The notes under the pieces were generated by a model. It saw only the letters and a list, made by a program, of their open reading frames with translations. It was not told the origin of the DNA and ran no database searches. A stretch of 64,000 nucleotides of DNA from Psychrobacter piscatorii. Lineage in GTDB: Bacteria; Pseudomonadota; Gammaproteobacteria; Pseudomonadales; Moraxellaceae. The position numbers and the translations under genes are program-made. Position 1 is the first letter of the stretch; every line of letters starts with the position of its first letter. Shown one piece after another: positions 50,460-60,632 of the stretch. The stretch spans positions 1-64,000 of the forward strand of contig NZ_CAJHAR010000004.1 of assembly GCF_904846415.1 (NCBI RefSeq), in the 5' to 3' direction.

Positions 50460-52070
50460 TTACATTCTAAAGACCCCAAACGTCGTCTCTTCAATCGGAG
50501 CGTTATAAGCGGCGCTCAGCCCCAAGGCCAGTACATGACGAGTATCAGCAGGATCAATTACGCCGTCATCCCACATACGTGCAGTGGCATAATACGGATG
50601 ACCTTGCGCTTCATACATTTCACGAATCGGCGCTTTAAAGGCCGCTTCGTCTTCCTCACTCCACGCTTCGCCCTTGCGATCAAAATTGTCACGCTTGACC
50701 GTTGCCAATACTGATGCCGCTTGCTCACCGCCCATGACAGAGATACGCGCATTTGGCCACATCCACAAGAAACGCGGACTATAAGCTCGGCCACACATAC
50801 CGTAGTTACCCGCGCCGAACGAGCCACCGACGATAACAGTGAATTTTGGTACTTTTGCATTGGCGACTGCCATCACCATCTTGGCACCGTGACGGGCAAT
50901 GCCTTCGTTTTCGTATTTACGCCCAACCATAAAGCCTGTGATATTCTGCAAAAATACTAAGGGAATTTTGCGCTTACAGCACAGCTCGATGAAATGCGTG
51001 CCTTTTTGCGCAGACTCGCTAAACAGAATGCCGTTATTAGCAATAATACCCACAGGCATCCCTTCGATATGAGCGAATCCACAAACCAACGTCGTACCGA
51101 AACGTGCTTTGAATTCATCAAATGCACTGTCATCAACGATACGGGCGATGATTTCTTTGATATCAAATGGCTTGCGCTTGTCCGTTGGAATCACGCCGTA
51201 CAGCTCTTTGGCATCATAACGTGGTGGCTTGGGTACAATTTGATTGGGGATATGTTTGGCAGGACGATTCAAATGACTGACAATATTACGAGCGATTGAT
51301 AACGCATGAGTATCGTTTTGTGCTAAGTGATCGACCACGCCTGAAAGCCGCGTATGGACATCGCCGCCGCCCAAATCCTCTGCGGTCACCTCTTCGCCTG
51401 TTGCTGCTTTGACCAGTGGCGGACCACCCAAAAAGATCGTGCCTTGCTCTTTGACAATGATAGATTCATCGCTCATGGCCGGGACATACGCACCGCCAGC
51501 CGTACAGCTACCCATGACCACAGCAATTTGTGGAATACCTGCCGCACTGAGGTTGGCTTGGTTAAAAAAGATACGGCCAAAATGTTCTTTATCGGGGAAT
51601 ACGTCATCTTGGTTCGGTAAGTTGGCACCACCTGAATCGACCAAATAAACACACGGCAGATGATTTTCTTGCGCGATTTCTTGGGCACGTAGATGCTTTT
51701 TGACCGTCATTGGGTAGTACGTGCCACCTTTTACCGTGGCATCGTTACAGACAATCATACACTCGACACCATTGATACGACCAACGCCTGCAATCACACC
51801 AGCCGCTGGAATCTCTTCGCCATACATGTCATGCGCTGCCATTGGCGCCACTTCCAAAAACGGCGTCCCCACATCAAGCAAACGCTCGACCCGCTCGCGT
51901 GGTAGTAGCTTGCCGCGTGCTAGATGCTTGGCACGTGCGCGCTCTGAGCCGCCTTGGGCGACTTTACGCAAGTGCACATACAAATCATCGACGATCTCTT
52001 GCATCGCTGCACTGTTTTGCTGAAAGTCGCTTGAGTTTGGACTCAGTTTACTGGTTATGATAGCGCTCAT
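50460..52070 (-). CDS. liuB: 3-Methylcrotonyl-CoA carboxylase, carboxyltransferase beta subunit
   Basis: A 536-residue carboxyltransferase. It has two crotonase-like halves: '[16 protein letters not shown]' and '[20 protein letters not shown]' in the first, and '[11 protein letters not shown]', '[19 protein letters not shown]' and '[15 protein letters not shown]' in the second. These match MCC beta more closely than acetyl- or propionyl-CoA carboxylase. AAGGGA precedes the ATG. It lies 130 bases after the acyl-CoA synthetase gene and 173 before liuC. Confidence 0.95.
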   Translation of the reverse strand: MSAIITSKLSPNSSDFQQNSAAMQEIVDDLYVHLRKVAQGGSERARAKHLARGKLLPRERVERLLDVGTPFLEVAPMAAHDMYGEEIPAAGVIAGVGRINGVECMIVCNDATVKGGTYYPMTVKKHLRAQEIAQENHLPCVYLVDSGGANLPNQDDVFPDKEHFGRIFFNQANLSAAGIPQIAVVMGSCTAGGAYVPAMSDESIIVKEQGTIFLGGPPLVKAATGEEVTAEDLGGGDVHTRLSGVVDHLAQNDTHALSIARNIVSHLNRPAKHIPNQIVPKPPRYDAKELYGVIPTDKRKPFDIKEIIARIVDDSAFDEFKARFGTTLVCGFAHIEGMPVGIIANNGILFSESAQKGTHFIELCCKRKIPLVFLQNITGFMVGRKYENEGIARHGAKMVMAVANAKVPKFTVIVGGSFGAGNYGMCGRAYSPRFLWMWPNARISVMGGEQAASVLATVKRDNFDRKGEAWSEEDEAAFKAPIREMYEAQGHPYYATARMWDDGVIDPADTRHVLALGLSAAYNAPIEETTFGVFRM

Positions 52071-52200
52071 GATATCCCTTTTCTTTAATACATAGATACG
52101 TAAATGCGAGTAGCTTTTATATGAATGATGCCAACTGCTATTTTTTAAGTATGACTCACATATTTCATCTTTATTGTTTTAGAGCCGATAAGTAAGCTTA

Positions 52201-53976
52201 CTACAAACCCAACTCTTCTTTCATTTGCTCAATGATTTTATACTTTTGAATCTTGCCCGTGATGGTCATTGGATACTCAGTGACAAAGCGATAGTAAGCT
52301 GGCACTTTATAATGAGCAATATGCTCACTGCAGAATTCACGGACTTCCTCTTCGGTCAAGCAGCCCGGCTCTTTCGGGATAATCCACGCCGCCAGCACTT
52401 CGCCGTAACGCTCGTCTGGTATCCCAACGATTTGCACATCGCGAATTTTTGGATGACGATAAAGGTAGTTTTCGATCTCAACCGGATAGATATTTTCACC
52501 ACCGCGAATCACCATGTCTTTACTACGACCAACGATTTTTACGTAGCCATCTTCGTCCATTGTGGCCAAATCACCTGTATGCATCCAGCCATCTTGAATG
52601 GCTTCGCGCGTTTTAAAACGGCTGCCCCAGTAGCCTTTCATCACTGAATAGCCACGCGTGAGTAGCTCGCCGGTCTCCCCGATAGGCACAATCTCACCCG
52701 TCTCGGTATCAATAACCTTGACCTCAAGCGCTGGTTGCACCAATCCGACGGTCGAGACTTGCTTATCAAGCGGCGTATGCTCATTGGTCTGGCAAGAGAC
52801 TGGGCTGGTCTCTGTCATACCATAAGCGATAGTGACTTCACTCATATGCATCTTGTCGATGACACGGCGCATGACCTCAATCGGACAGCTGGAGCCTGCC
52901 ATGATGCCCGTACGCAGGGTAGACAAATCAAATTTTTCAAATTCAGGATGATCAAGCTCTGCGATAAACATCGTGGGCACACCATGTAGACCGGTGCACT
53001 TTTCTTCTTCGACGGCTTTTAATACCGTTAATGGCTCAAAACCATCGTTTGGATATACGATACAACCGCCATGCGTCAGAATCGCCAAGTTACCAAGCAC
53101 CATACCAAAGCAATGATACAGCGGTACTGGGATGCATAGTCTATCCTCTTCAGTGAGATTCATGGCCTCACCGATGAAGTAGCCGTTATTGAGAATATTA
53201 CGGTGGCTAAGCGTTGCGCCTTTTGGTGTACCTGTCGTGCCACTAGTGAACTGCACGTTGATGGCATCGGTATTTTTGAGTTGAGCTTGACGCTCGGCAA
53301 CACGTGGATCATTGGCATCGCCCTCGCTCATCCATGCAGAGAATTTTTGCATGAAACCAAACTCCTCATCAGAGTCTGGCTCATCAATCCAAATGATACG
53401 TTCAATCGTTGGAATCTCAACCAAATCAAGCTGAGTATAATCTTTATGATAAATCTCAGGACAGAGCTCACGGATCAGACCAGCGTAGTCACTGGTCTTA
53501 AAATGGCGCATAAGCACCAGTGCTGAGCAGCCGAGTTTATTTAAGGCATATTGCAGCTCAAAGGTACGGTAGGCAGGATTGATGTTGACAAGGATAACGC
53601 CGACTTTTGCGGTCGCCAGTTGCATCAGTAGCCATTCAGCATTGTTGTGTGACCAGATACCGATGCGATCGCCAATCTCAAGCCCCATCTCAATCATACT
53701 ACTGGCTAGCTGATTGACCTGCTGCTGTAGCTGTTGATATGTCCAGCGGATGTTTTGATGACAGACGACCAGCGCTTCACGCTCAGGGTATTTCGACACA
53801 ATAGCATCAAAAAAATCACCGATGGTCGCTTCAATCAGCGGTACATCAGGACCTTTATCATAACTTTGGGAAAGCGGCGCATTTGCTGAACGTGCGCCCA
53901 TATTGATACTAGGGATATTATCTAAAATAGCATCGAAATCAACGTGAGTCGCATCGAAATTAGAATTTTGAGTCAT
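52201..53976 (-). CDS. AMP-binding acyl-CoA synthetase
   Basis: A 591-residue adenylate-forming enzyme. P-loop-like motif [17 protein letters not shown] (about 243-259), '[10 protein letters not shown]' (about 392-401), '[41 protein letters not shown]', and the C-terminal catalytic Lys region 'TGKIQKYKI'. Sequence style is that of medium-chain FadD-like synthetases. As first gene of the leucine operon it probably activates isovalerate or a related acid to its CoA ester; the true substrate is not visible. AAGGAC precedes the ATG. Confidence 0.9.
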   Translation of the reverse strand: MTQNSNFDATHVDFDAILDNIPSINMGARSANAPLSQSYDKGPDVPLIEATIGDFFDAIVSKYPEREALVVCHQNIRWTYQQLQQQVNQLASSMIEMGLEIGDRIGIWSHNNAEWLLMQLATAKVGVILVNINPAYRTFELQYALNKLGCSALVLMRHFKTSDYAGLIRELCPEIYHKDYTQLDLVEIPTIERIIWIDEPDSDEEFGFMQKFSAWMSEGDANDPRVAERQAQLKNTDAINVQFTSGTTGTPKGATLSHRNILNNGYFIGEAMNLTEEDRLCIPVPLYHCFGMVLGNLAILTHGGCIVYPNDGFEPLTVLKAVEEEKCTGLHGVPTMFIAELDHPEFEKFDLSTLRTGIMAGSSCPIEVMRRVIDKMHMSEVTIAYGMTETSPVSCQTNEHTPLDKQVSTVGLVQPALEVKVIDTETGEIVPIGETGELLTRGYSVMKGYWGSRFKTREAIQDGWMHTGDLATMDEDGYVKIVGRSKDMVIRGGENIYPVEIENYLYRHPKIRDVQIVGIPDERYGEVLAAWIIPKEPGCLTEEEVREFCSEHIAHYKVPAYYRFVTEYPMTITGKIQKYKIIEQMKEELGL

Positions 53977-54081
53977 AACGAGTCCTTTCGTTTTACTTTT
54001 TATAGTATTTATAGATAGTGCTGATTAATCGCTGGCAAGCAAACCTTCTTCCTTGATTCGGTCTGATATAGCATTCAGCTA

Positions 54082-54110
54082 CTATAACGCTATAAATGAA
54101 AGCATGTCAA
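54082..54110 (-). promoter_or_regulatory. Sigma-70 promoter of the leucine/isovalerate operon
   Basis: TTGACA (54110-54105) and TTATAG (54087-54082) on the minus strand with 17-base spacing; expected start near 54075, about 100 bases before the ATG at 53976. Confidence 0.75.
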
Positions 54111-54200
54111 CAATATCAATACGGTATGTATCATTTAATTGGATACTCGATATTCATGCTTAGTAAAAGGTAACATAAAATCATGGCAAGTTTTTGACAT

Positions 54201-54235
54201 AAAAAAGCCAGCCACATCATAAATAAGGGCTGGCT
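54201..54235 (-). terminator. Terminator after rubredoxin reductase gene
   Basis: AGCCAGCC / GGCTGGCT stem; six A on the left become the T-tract on the minus strand. Confidence 0.85.
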
Positions 54236-54283
54236 CAATCTTAAATGTTGTCTTTTAAACTTACTTTTTAGCAGAGTCTATCA

Positions 54284-55540
54284 TTATGCTTTAGGAGTGG
54301 CAGGCGCTTTGATCGTCACGGTTGCACTCACTGCGTCATTATCATCCAGCAAATCCATGATGAGTTCATCATCGCTTTCCGTCTTCACTTGCCAATTCCC
54401 AGCCGCGTTTGGCACACCCGTTACCATCACCGAAATCGCTTTATTCTTTAGGCGAATCATCGGTGGCTTATGGTCATAACCGCTGTGCTCGTGCCCTAAG
54501 ATATCATCAGCAATGGTCGCAGCCTGTGCGCGTAGTGGTGCCACATAGCGACATGCGACCCCATTGATCGACATACAATCACCAATGGCATAGATGTGTG
54601 CGGTGTCGGTGCGCAATGTCGCTTCATCAACCACAATACCTGTACGACGGTCAAACGTAACGCCCGCTGCCGCTGGTAATTGCCCATCGACCGTCAGACC
54701 TGTACTGGCAATCACATGGTCTACGATCAATGTCTCAGGTTGCTCTGCATCGGTACTGTCTTCAGTTAAGGCAAGCGGTGCGTAGTCTACTCTTAGCTTT
54801 TCGCTATCGCTGCTGTCGTCATTGCTACTCAAACGGGTAACAGCAGATACTTGAGAGCCACCCAAAAATTGAATGCCTTGTGACTCAATCGCTTTGGCAA
54901 TACGTGCCGTCGCTTTGGCTGGTAGCATTTGTGATAATGGCGCATCATTCAAATCAATCAAGGTCACTTGATGACCTGCTTTTAGCAAGTCTTCCGCGAT
55001 TTCTGTTCCCACCATACCAGCACCAACGATGGCGACGTGCTGACTACCGGTTGCCAGCTTCTCTTGTAGCTGACCGAATTGCTCAATGTGATTAACATGC
55101 CAGACCAAATCCTCTGGTAAGCTTTTGGGGAAAATAGGATGCGCACCCATCGCTAGCACCAACTTACCATAATTGATCGTCGCATAATCCGTATGGGCTG
55201 GATCTGGTCTATTAGCAGAGATAAGCTGTAACTGCTGCGTAGCCGTATCAATGTCTGTAACCTGTGTGTCGGCAAGCAACGTCACGCCTGCGGTTTTTGC
55301 CGCATCGCTACCAGATGCCCGTACCAAGTCTGATGCGCGCTTGTTTTGGCTGATCGCCATGGTCAGCATCGGCTTGTGATAACGATCGCCACTATCGGAA
55401 GTGATCAAGGTAATTGGAATCTCTGAATCTTTTGCACGAATAGCATCAATCACATGCCAGCCTGCCAAGCCTGCGCCAATGATGACGACGCCATTTTTTG
55501 ATGAGGTTGCCGATGCTACAGATAGATTATCTACGCTCAT
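54284..55540 (-). CDS. Rubredoxin-NAD(+) reductase-like FAD oxidoreductase
   Basis: A 418-residue two-Rossmann flavoprotein. FAD-binding VVIIGAGLAGWHVIDAIR near 18-35, NAD-binding HVAIVGAGMVGTEIAEDL near 165-182, and the second FAD motif 'HIYAIGDC' near 308. It resembles Pseudomonas/Acinetobacter rubredoxin reductases, which pass electrons from NADH to rubredoxin for alkane hydroxylase and oxidative-stress defence. No rubredoxin gene is adjacent. GGAG six bases before the ATG. Alternative: another pyridine nucleotide-disulfide oxidoreductase class. Confidence 0.85.
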   Translation of the reverse strand: MSVDNLSVASATSSKNGVVIIGAGLAGWHVIDAIRAKDSEIPITLITSDSGDRYHKPMLTMAISQNKRASDLVRASGSDAAKTAGVTLLADTQVTDIDTATQQLQLISANRPDPAHTDYATINYGKLVLAMGAHPIFPKSLPEDLVWHVNHIEQFGQLQEKLATGSQHVAIVGAGMVGTEIAEDLLKAGHQVTLIDLNDAPLSQMLPAKATARIAKAIESQGIQFLGGSQVSAVTRLSSNDDSSDSEKLRVDYAPLALTEDSTDAEQPETLIVDHVIASTGLTVDGQLPAAAGVTFDRRTGIVVDEATLRTDTAHIYAIGDCMSINGVACRYVAPLRAQAATIADDILGHEHSGYDHKPPMIRLKNKAISVMVTGVPNAAGNWQVKTESDDELIMDLLDDNDAVSATVTIKAPATPKA

Positions 55541-55683
55541 AAAAACTCCAATATGGTTTGTGAATTATTTTAATTATCAACAAGGATGGGAGACATTGTA
55601 TCAGTAAACAGGCATGCACTCACCTATCTAACCGTATAACCAATTACATACTCATCTAAATCAAATTGCTAGAGTAACGCCCA

Positions 55684-55714
55684 TAAAAAAGCGCCTATTA
55701 ATAGACGCTCTTTA
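55684..55714 (-). terminator. Terminator after the Glt ABC operon
   Basis: AGCG-C-CTAT-TA-ATAG-A-CGCT, an imperfect hairpin with one mismatch, with six A on the left, i.e. T6 downstream on the minus strand. Confidence 0.72.
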
Positions 55715-55765
55715 TTGATGATTTCATTTGTGTTTCAAGCACTAGTGCAAATACAGCCAAGGTGA

Positions 55766-56569
55766 TTAATGATTCAAAATCTTTGATAAGAACATCTGCG
55801 CACGATCACTTTTCGCGCCTTCAAAGAACTCATCCTTACTACAGTTCTCGACGATGTGCCCTTCATCCATAAAGATAATACGGTTGGCGACCTGACTGGC
55901 AAAGCCCATTTCATGGGTCACGCACATCATGGTCATACCATCACGAGTCAGCTCGACCATGACATCGAGCACTTCTTGAATCATCTCAGGATCGAGCGCT
56001 GAGGTTGGCTCATCAAACAGCATCGCCACAGGGTCCATAGCCAGTGCACGGGCAATCGCGACGCGCTGCTGCTGACCGCCCGATAGCTCCGCTGGATATT
56101 TCGCCGCTTGTACCGTCAGACCGACGCGGTCTAGATACGCCATGGCTTTTTGCTTGGCTTCACTCTCTTTACGACCCAATACTTTGATCTGTGCCACTGT
56201 CAAATTATCAATGATGGTCAAATGCGGAAATAATTCAAAATGCTGAAACACCATGCCGACACGGCTACGTAGCTTGGGCAGATTTGTTTTTGAATCACCG
56301 ACAGAGAAGCCGTTGACCATGATTTCACCTTTTTGAAAAGGCTCAAGTCCATTAACGGTCTTAATCAACGTCGATTTACCACTACCTGAAGGGCCACAAA
56401 CAACGACCACATCCCCTTTATGCACGTGTGCAGTACAGTCAGTTAGTACCTGAAAGTCTCCATACCACTTGCTGACATTTGACATTTGAATGACCATCTC
56501 ATCAGTCGCATGGCCATTGTTAGTCACCAGTCCACCAAAGGAATTTATGTATGTATCAGCATTGCTCAT
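55766..56569 (-). CDS. gltL: Amino-acid ABC transporter ATP-binding protein (GltL-like)
   Basis: A 267-residue ATPase. Walker A GPSGSGKST, signature LSGGQQQRV, Walker B AMLFDEPTSALD and the switch His 'VTHEMG' are all present. Compared with GltL/GlnQ it has a 25-residue N-terminal extension. The ATG at 56569 is preferred over the preceding GTG because AGGAG is six bases before it. It energises the permeases encoded just upstream. Confidence 0.95.
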   Translation of the reverse strand: MSNADTYINSFGGLVTNNGHATDEMVIQMSNVSKWYGDFQVLTDCTAHVHKGDVVVVCGPSGSGKSTLIKTVNGLEPFQKGEIMVNGFSVGDSKTNLPKLRSRVGMVFQHFELFPHLTIIDNLTVAQIKVLGRKESEAKQKAMAYLDRVGLTVQAAKYPAELSGGQQQRVAIARALAMDPVAMLFDEPTSALDPEMIQEVLDVMVELTRDGMTMMCVTHEMGFASQVANRIIFMDEGHIVENCSKDEFFEGAKSDRAQMFLSKILNH

Positions 56570-56671
56570 CACTGGCTCCTAACCACATTATTATCGATAA
56601 CCGTCGTTTAAAAATTAAATCAAAATACCAAACTACAATCTTAACGCTCAAAATCCTAAGCGAGATATCTA

Positions 56672-57340
56672 TTAAAACCGTAAACGCTTTTGTAGTTGTT
56701 GCACACCAATCGATGCACTCAAACTAATCACAAAATAGACAGCGCCAGCACCTAGGATATAAGGTGTGAGTAATCCCATGAGCTCACCGCGGACGTAGGC
56801 GGCGCGGAAAAAGTCGGTCAAACCAATAGCGAATACCAATGTCGTATCTTGGAATAAGATAATACATTGCTGCAAAATCAGTGGTAGCATTTTGCGAAAG
56901 GCCTGCGGCAAGATGACCAGACGCATGGTCTGTCCATAAGTCATGCCTAGTGCTTTAGCAGCGTTGACCTGACCGCTACCAATCGATTGAATACCCGCAC
57001 GCACCACTTCTGAAAAGTAGGCAGCCTCAAACATCATAAAGGCGACCACACAAGACGCAAAAGCGGCATTGATCTGAAGATACTTACCTGCGACCCAAAA
57101 ATAAATCATCGGTACGGCAAAATAAAACCACAGTAGTACCAATAGCAGCGGTACTGAGCGGAAATAATTGACGTATAACTTCGAAGGTACTTCAAGCGCC
57201 TTTATACCAGACAAGCGCATCAACGCTAGTATCGTGCCTAAGCTGATACCACCAATGATTGCCAAAAAAAGCACTTTTAAGGTGGTTATCATGCCGCCCA
57301 TCAAGCCAGGATAGGCTGTTGCTAACTCGGTCATATTCAT
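56672..57340 (-). CDS. gltK: Amino-acid ABC transporter permease (GltK-like)
   Basis: A 222-residue HisM-type permease with about five hydrophobic segments and the EAA loop 'SGQVNAAKALGMTYGQTMRLVILPQAF' (about 122-148). It forms the heterodimeric channel with the GltJ-like protein. Its ATG overlaps the gltJ stop as ATGA, with GGGAGG upstream. Confidence 0.95.
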   Translation of the reverse strand: MNMTELATAYPGLMGGMITTLKVLFLAIIGGISLGTILALMRLSGIKALEVPSKLYVNYFRSVPLLLVLLWFYFAVPMIYFWVAGKYLQINAAFASCVVAFMMFEAAYFSEVVRAGIQSIGSGQVNAAKALGMTYGQTMRLVILPQAFRKMLPLILQQCIILFQDTTLVFAIGLTDFFRAAYVRGELMGLLTPYILGAGAVYFVISLSASIGVQQLQKRLRF

Positions 57341-58083
57341 TTCTGACCTCCCGCAATAAGCCCAGGTACACGCAATTTACGCTCAATTAAGCCCATGATA
57401 GCGATCAAAGATAAATTGAAAACCAAATAGACAATCGTCGCATAGGTATAAATCTCGATACTATTCTGCGTATATTCACTGATGGTTTTTGTTTGGCTAA
57501 TCAGCTCCATTACCCCGACGAGCGATGCGACAGAGGCGTTTTTAAAACAGTTGGTCAGCTCAGAGCTGAGCGGCGGTAAGATAATACGAAAGGCTTGCGG
57601 TAGCAGCACTTCTTTATAGACTTGCGGAATGCTAAAACCCAATGCATATGCGGCATTGGTCTGCCCATCAGGCAGCGACTCAATACCCGTCCGTACTTGC
57701 TCAACAATACGAGCAGCGGTAAATAAGCCAAGACCGATACTTGCTGACAGCATGGCTGAGGTATTCGGAGACAAGTCCTTATACCACCATTCTTGTATCG
57801 TGGGCGTGAGCCAGCCGGGTGCGATGTAAAACCAAAAGAACAATTGTACTAGCAGTGGAATATTGCGAAAGAATGTCACATAAGCCGTACCAATCGTACG
57901 AGCAGTCTTATTAGGTAAGGTGCGCATGATACCAAATATGGTACCGACGACCATGGCGATGGCCCATGCGATACTGCCGATTAATAGCAGCCAGCCAAGA
58001 CCTGTAATCATCCAATGGATATAAAGCTCGTTACCGATACCAGTTTGCTCAAAGAGCACACCCCAGTTCCAGCTATAATTCAT
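57337..58083 (-). CDS. gltJ: Amino-acid ABC transporter permease (GltJ-like)
   Basis: A 248-residue permease with five to six hydrophobic segments, the 'FFRNIPLLVQLFFWFY' segment and the EAA loop 'DGQTNAAYALGFSIPQVYKEVLLPQAF' (about 138-165). The pattern and order I-J-K-L match the glutamate/aspartate importer. It follows the binding-protein gene by 89 bases. Confidence 0.95.
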   Translation of the reverse strand: MNYSWNWGVLFEQTGIGNELYIHWMITGLGWLLLIGSIAWAIAMVVGTIFGIMRTLPNKTARTIGTAYVTFFRNIPLLVQLFFWFYIAPGWLTPTIQEWWYKDLSPNTSAMLSASIGLGLFTAARIVEQVRTGIESLPDGQTNAAYALGFSIPQVYKEVLLPQAFRIILPPLSSELTNCFKNASVASLVGVMELISQTKTISEYTQNSIEIYTYATIVYLVFNLSLIAIMGLIERKLRVPGLIAGGQK

Positions 58084-58172
58084 GGTTGTCTCTCCGAGCA
58101 GCGATTCATAAGCCTATAGGTCAGACACATAATATCTGACCTATAGGCAAGCCATATTGAGGGACAAAGAAC

Positions 58173-59159
58173 TTATTGAGCGGTCGCCGTTTTTGGCTGA
58201 GCACCGTCATGCGGATTGGCAATCAACGCTTTTAAGTTGTCAGACATCTCAAAGTTTAGATTGACGTTTTTCGGTGGGACTGGGTTCAAGAACCATTTGT
58301 CATAAATGCTATTGATCTCGCCTGAGCTAAAGACATTATTTAACGCTTCATTGACGACGGCTTTGAATTCAGGATCGTCTTTACGCATCATACAGCCATA
58401 AATCTCAAACGATTGTGGCTCACCAACGATAACCCATTCATCAGGATTTTTTGCTTTGGCTTTTTCGCCCGCGAGCAACACATCATCCATCATAAAGGCA
58501 TCAGCACGACCATTTTCTAACATCAAGAAGGCTTCGCCGTGATCTTTTGCTGAGATGATGTTCATATCCATTTTGTTGTCATCATTGTACTGACGGATAT
58601 AACGCTCTGAGGTCGTACCTGCCGTGGTGACAAGGGTTTTACCTTTTAGATCTTCAAAATTTTGAATGCCAGAGTCTTTTTTGGTCAACAGACGCGTACC
58701 AATCTCAAAGAAACCATTAGAGAAGGCAACCTGTTTTTGACGCTCTTCGTTGTTGGTGGTTGAGCCACACTCAAAATCTACCGTGCCGTTTTGTACCAAT
58801 GGGATACGCGTTTGTGAGGTAATCAAGTTATAACGGACGTTGAGGTCTGGCATGTTTAGCTTTTGCTTCACTGCTTCGACGACTTTCATTTCTAAATCGT
58901 GTGCATAGCCGATAGGCTGATTAGGGTCATCAGCAATATAAGAAAATGGAATAGAGGAGTCACGGTGACCGACAACGATGGTGCCAGAGTCTTTGATTTT
59001 TTGTAGCGTGCCGTTGGTATCCGTGGCAGCAGCTTCTGTCGTGGTGGCATCATCTGCAGCTGGCGCTTCGGCTGTGGTCTGGCTACTGTTGTTACAGCCA
59101 GCTAAGCCCAATGCCATAAAGGCTGCCAAAGTCAATGGTTTAGAAAATAAGTGGGTCAT
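58173..59159 (-). CDS. gltI: Glutamate/aspartate-type binding lipoprotein (GltI-like)
   Basis: A 328-residue family 3 substrate-binding protein, like GltI for glutamate and aspartate ('KIKDSGTIVVGHRDSSIPFSY', 'VDFECGSTTNNEERQ', 'DAFMMDDVLL'). The ATG at 59159 has AAAGGA nine bases upstream. Unlike soluble E. coli GltI, it has a lipobox (LGLAGC, Cys about 22) and a Thr/Ala/Glu-rich linker (about 25-52), so it appears to be membrane-tethered. First gene of the gltIJKL operon. Confidence 0.93.
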   Translation of the reverse strand: MTHLFSKPLTLAAFMALGLAGCNNSSQTTAEAPAADDATTTEAAATDTNGTLQKIKDSGTIVVGHRDSSIPFSYIADDPNQPIGYAHDLEMKVVEAVKQKLNMPDLNVRYNLITSQTRIPLVQNGTVDFECGSTTNNEERQKQVAFSNGFFEIGTRLLTKKDSGIQNFEDLKGKTLVTTAGTTSERYIRQYNDDNKMDMNIISAKDHGEAFLMLENGRADAFMMDDVLLAGEKAKAKNPDEWVIVGEPQSFEIYGCMMRKDDPEFKAVVNEALNNVFSSGEINSIYDKWFLNPVPPKNVNLNFEMSDNLKALIANPHDGAQPKTATAQ

Positions 59160-59543
59160 GGAATACATCCTTTTATCACAAGCTTTTATCACAAGATTGA
59201 ATGAGTGCTTTGAAGACACGAGTCTGATTGACCGACCTCATTGCCCCGCATCCGTACGGTTGTTGCTGTTGTTTGTCACAATGCAACTCAATGTTACTGT
59301 ACAACAAATTTGTGTTAGATGGTAAGTTTTTTTTAAAGGAAATGATATTTTGGAATATATTTATTTTTTACCTAAAAACCACTGGTTCCCAATTACTGCA
59401 TCACTATAGAAATGGACAGATAGCTGACTTATTGATACATGTAATCAAGAAAACATTGTGATCATAATATTGTGGTTGCTACGATTGATAAATTGGCCAT
59501 AGTCCCCATAAAGCTAACAACTTCTTAATACTACAAATGACTT
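59160..59543. other. 384-bp divergent intergenic region gltI / hslO
   Basis: It must hold promoters for both genes. I see no convincing promoter pair, no hairpin and no RNA gene; the minus-strand leader of gltI has an ordinary ribosome site. A 77-codon open frame (59228-59461) looks non-coding. Confidence 0.5.
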
Positions 59544-60524
59544 ATGACACAAGATACTCAAGTCCCGAATACGGACAGCCAAACTGCTGGCACTCATAGC
59601 GACAACGACATACGCCAACGTTTTTTTATCGAAGATTCGCCCGTGCGCGGTGATGTGGTACGCCTATCACGCAGCTACGCCAGTACGATTGCCCAAAAGC
59701 CCTATCCTGAAGCCATCAAACGCTTATTAGGTGAGATGCTGACGGCAGCGAGTTTGCTGATCAGTACCGTGAAAATAAACGGTCGCCTATCTATCCAGTT
59801 GCAATCATCAGACAGCGATAGCTTGCTGAATTGGGCGATGGCAGAATGTGACCAAGACGGCATCATCCGTGCGCTTGCCAGCTGGAAAGGTGAGACGGAT
59901 GAGCAAATACACGCGTGGGACAATATGATCCATGCCAAAGAAGCATTTGCTGAACTTGGTGCGACTGGACAAGGCGTATTGTTTATCAATATTCAGCCTG
60001 ACGGCGGTGAACCATACCAAGGTATCGTTGAGCGTAGCCATGACAATTTGGCGGACTGCTTAGCACATTATCAAAAGCAATCAGCGCAGATTCCGACGTT
60101 GATTAACTTGGCATCTGACGGTCTGCAAGCGGGTGGTATCTTGGTACAAATGCTACCGCGTACTGCTGAAGAAACGTCTGAAGTTGAGCAAAACCAAGAT
60201 GCGGGTATCGACGATGATTTATGGACACGTCTGAGCGTGTTGACGCGTACGGTTAAGGCAGAAGAGCTGACGACGTTAGATGCCAACGAGATTCTGTATC
60301 GCTTGTATCATGAAGAAAACATCGTCGCCCCTGAGCCTGCGCCTCTAGCTTTTGGTTGTACGTGCTCACGCGAGAAGTGTGAGATGGCCATCGAGCAAAT
60401 CGGCGAAGCAGAAGCGTTAGACATTGTTGAAGAGCAAGGCGGTACGTTTGAGATGGACTGCGGGTTCTGCGGTGAAGTCTATAAATTCAACAAAGATGAT
60501 GTAGCAGCGGTATTTGCTGATTAG
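59544..60524 (+). CDS. hslO: Redox-regulated chaperone Hsp33
   Basis: Hsp33 is a cytoplasmic holdase activated by oxidation. The zinc-binding Cys set is C-T-C...C in 'GCTCSREKC' and 'DCGFCGE' at the C-terminus (about 277-313). The N-terminal domain includes 'LGEMLTAASLL' and 'KINGRLSIQLQSSD'. 326 residues, somewhat longer than E. coli Hsp33 (about 292), with a polar N-terminal stretch of about 24. Ribosome site before the ATG is weak. Monocistronic, ended by a strong terminator. Confidence 0.96.
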   Translation: MTQDTQVPNTDSQTAGTHSDNDIRQRFFIEDSPVRGDVVRLSRSYASTIAQKPYPEAIKRLLGEMLTAASLLISTVKINGRLSIQLQSSDSDSLLNWAMAECDQDGIIRALASWKGETDEQIHAWDNMIHAKEAFAELGATGQGVLFINIQPDGGEPYQGIVERSHDNLADCLAHYQKQSAQIPTLINLASDGLQAGGILVQMLPRTAEETSEVEQNQDAGIDDDLWTRLSVLTRTVKAEELTTLDANEILYRLYHEENIVAPEPAPLAFGCTCSREKCEMAIEQIGEAEALDIVEEQGGTFEMDCGFCGEVYKFNKDDVAAVFAD

Positions 60525-60552
60525 TTTTTTATCACTAAGCATCAGCCCTCAT

Positions 60553-60589
60553 AAAAAAACCCTCAAGTGTGATGCTTGAGGGTTTTTTT
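60553..60589 (+). terminator. Bidirectional terminator after hslO
   Basis: ACCCTCAAG / CTTGAGGGT stem, seven A on the left and seven T on the right; it serves hslO and the convergent lipoprotein gene. Confidence 0.92.
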
Positions 60590-60632
60590 GAAATTTTAAA
60601 AAGTATATGACTGCTTTTATGTTGAGCCACCT

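Larger units (their letters stand above)
53977..54283 (-). other. 307-bp intergenic region with leucine-operon promoter
   Basis: It holds, in minus-strand order, the terminator of the rubredoxin reductase gene and the promoter of the acyl-CoA synthetase operon (both listed), and a leader of about 100 bases without a visible attenuator. No other gene seen. Confidence 0.6.

Noticed and set aside
59228..59461. 77-codon open frame between gltI and hslO
   Set aside because: Its N-terminal part overlaps the gltI leader, composition looks non-coding and no ribosome site is present.
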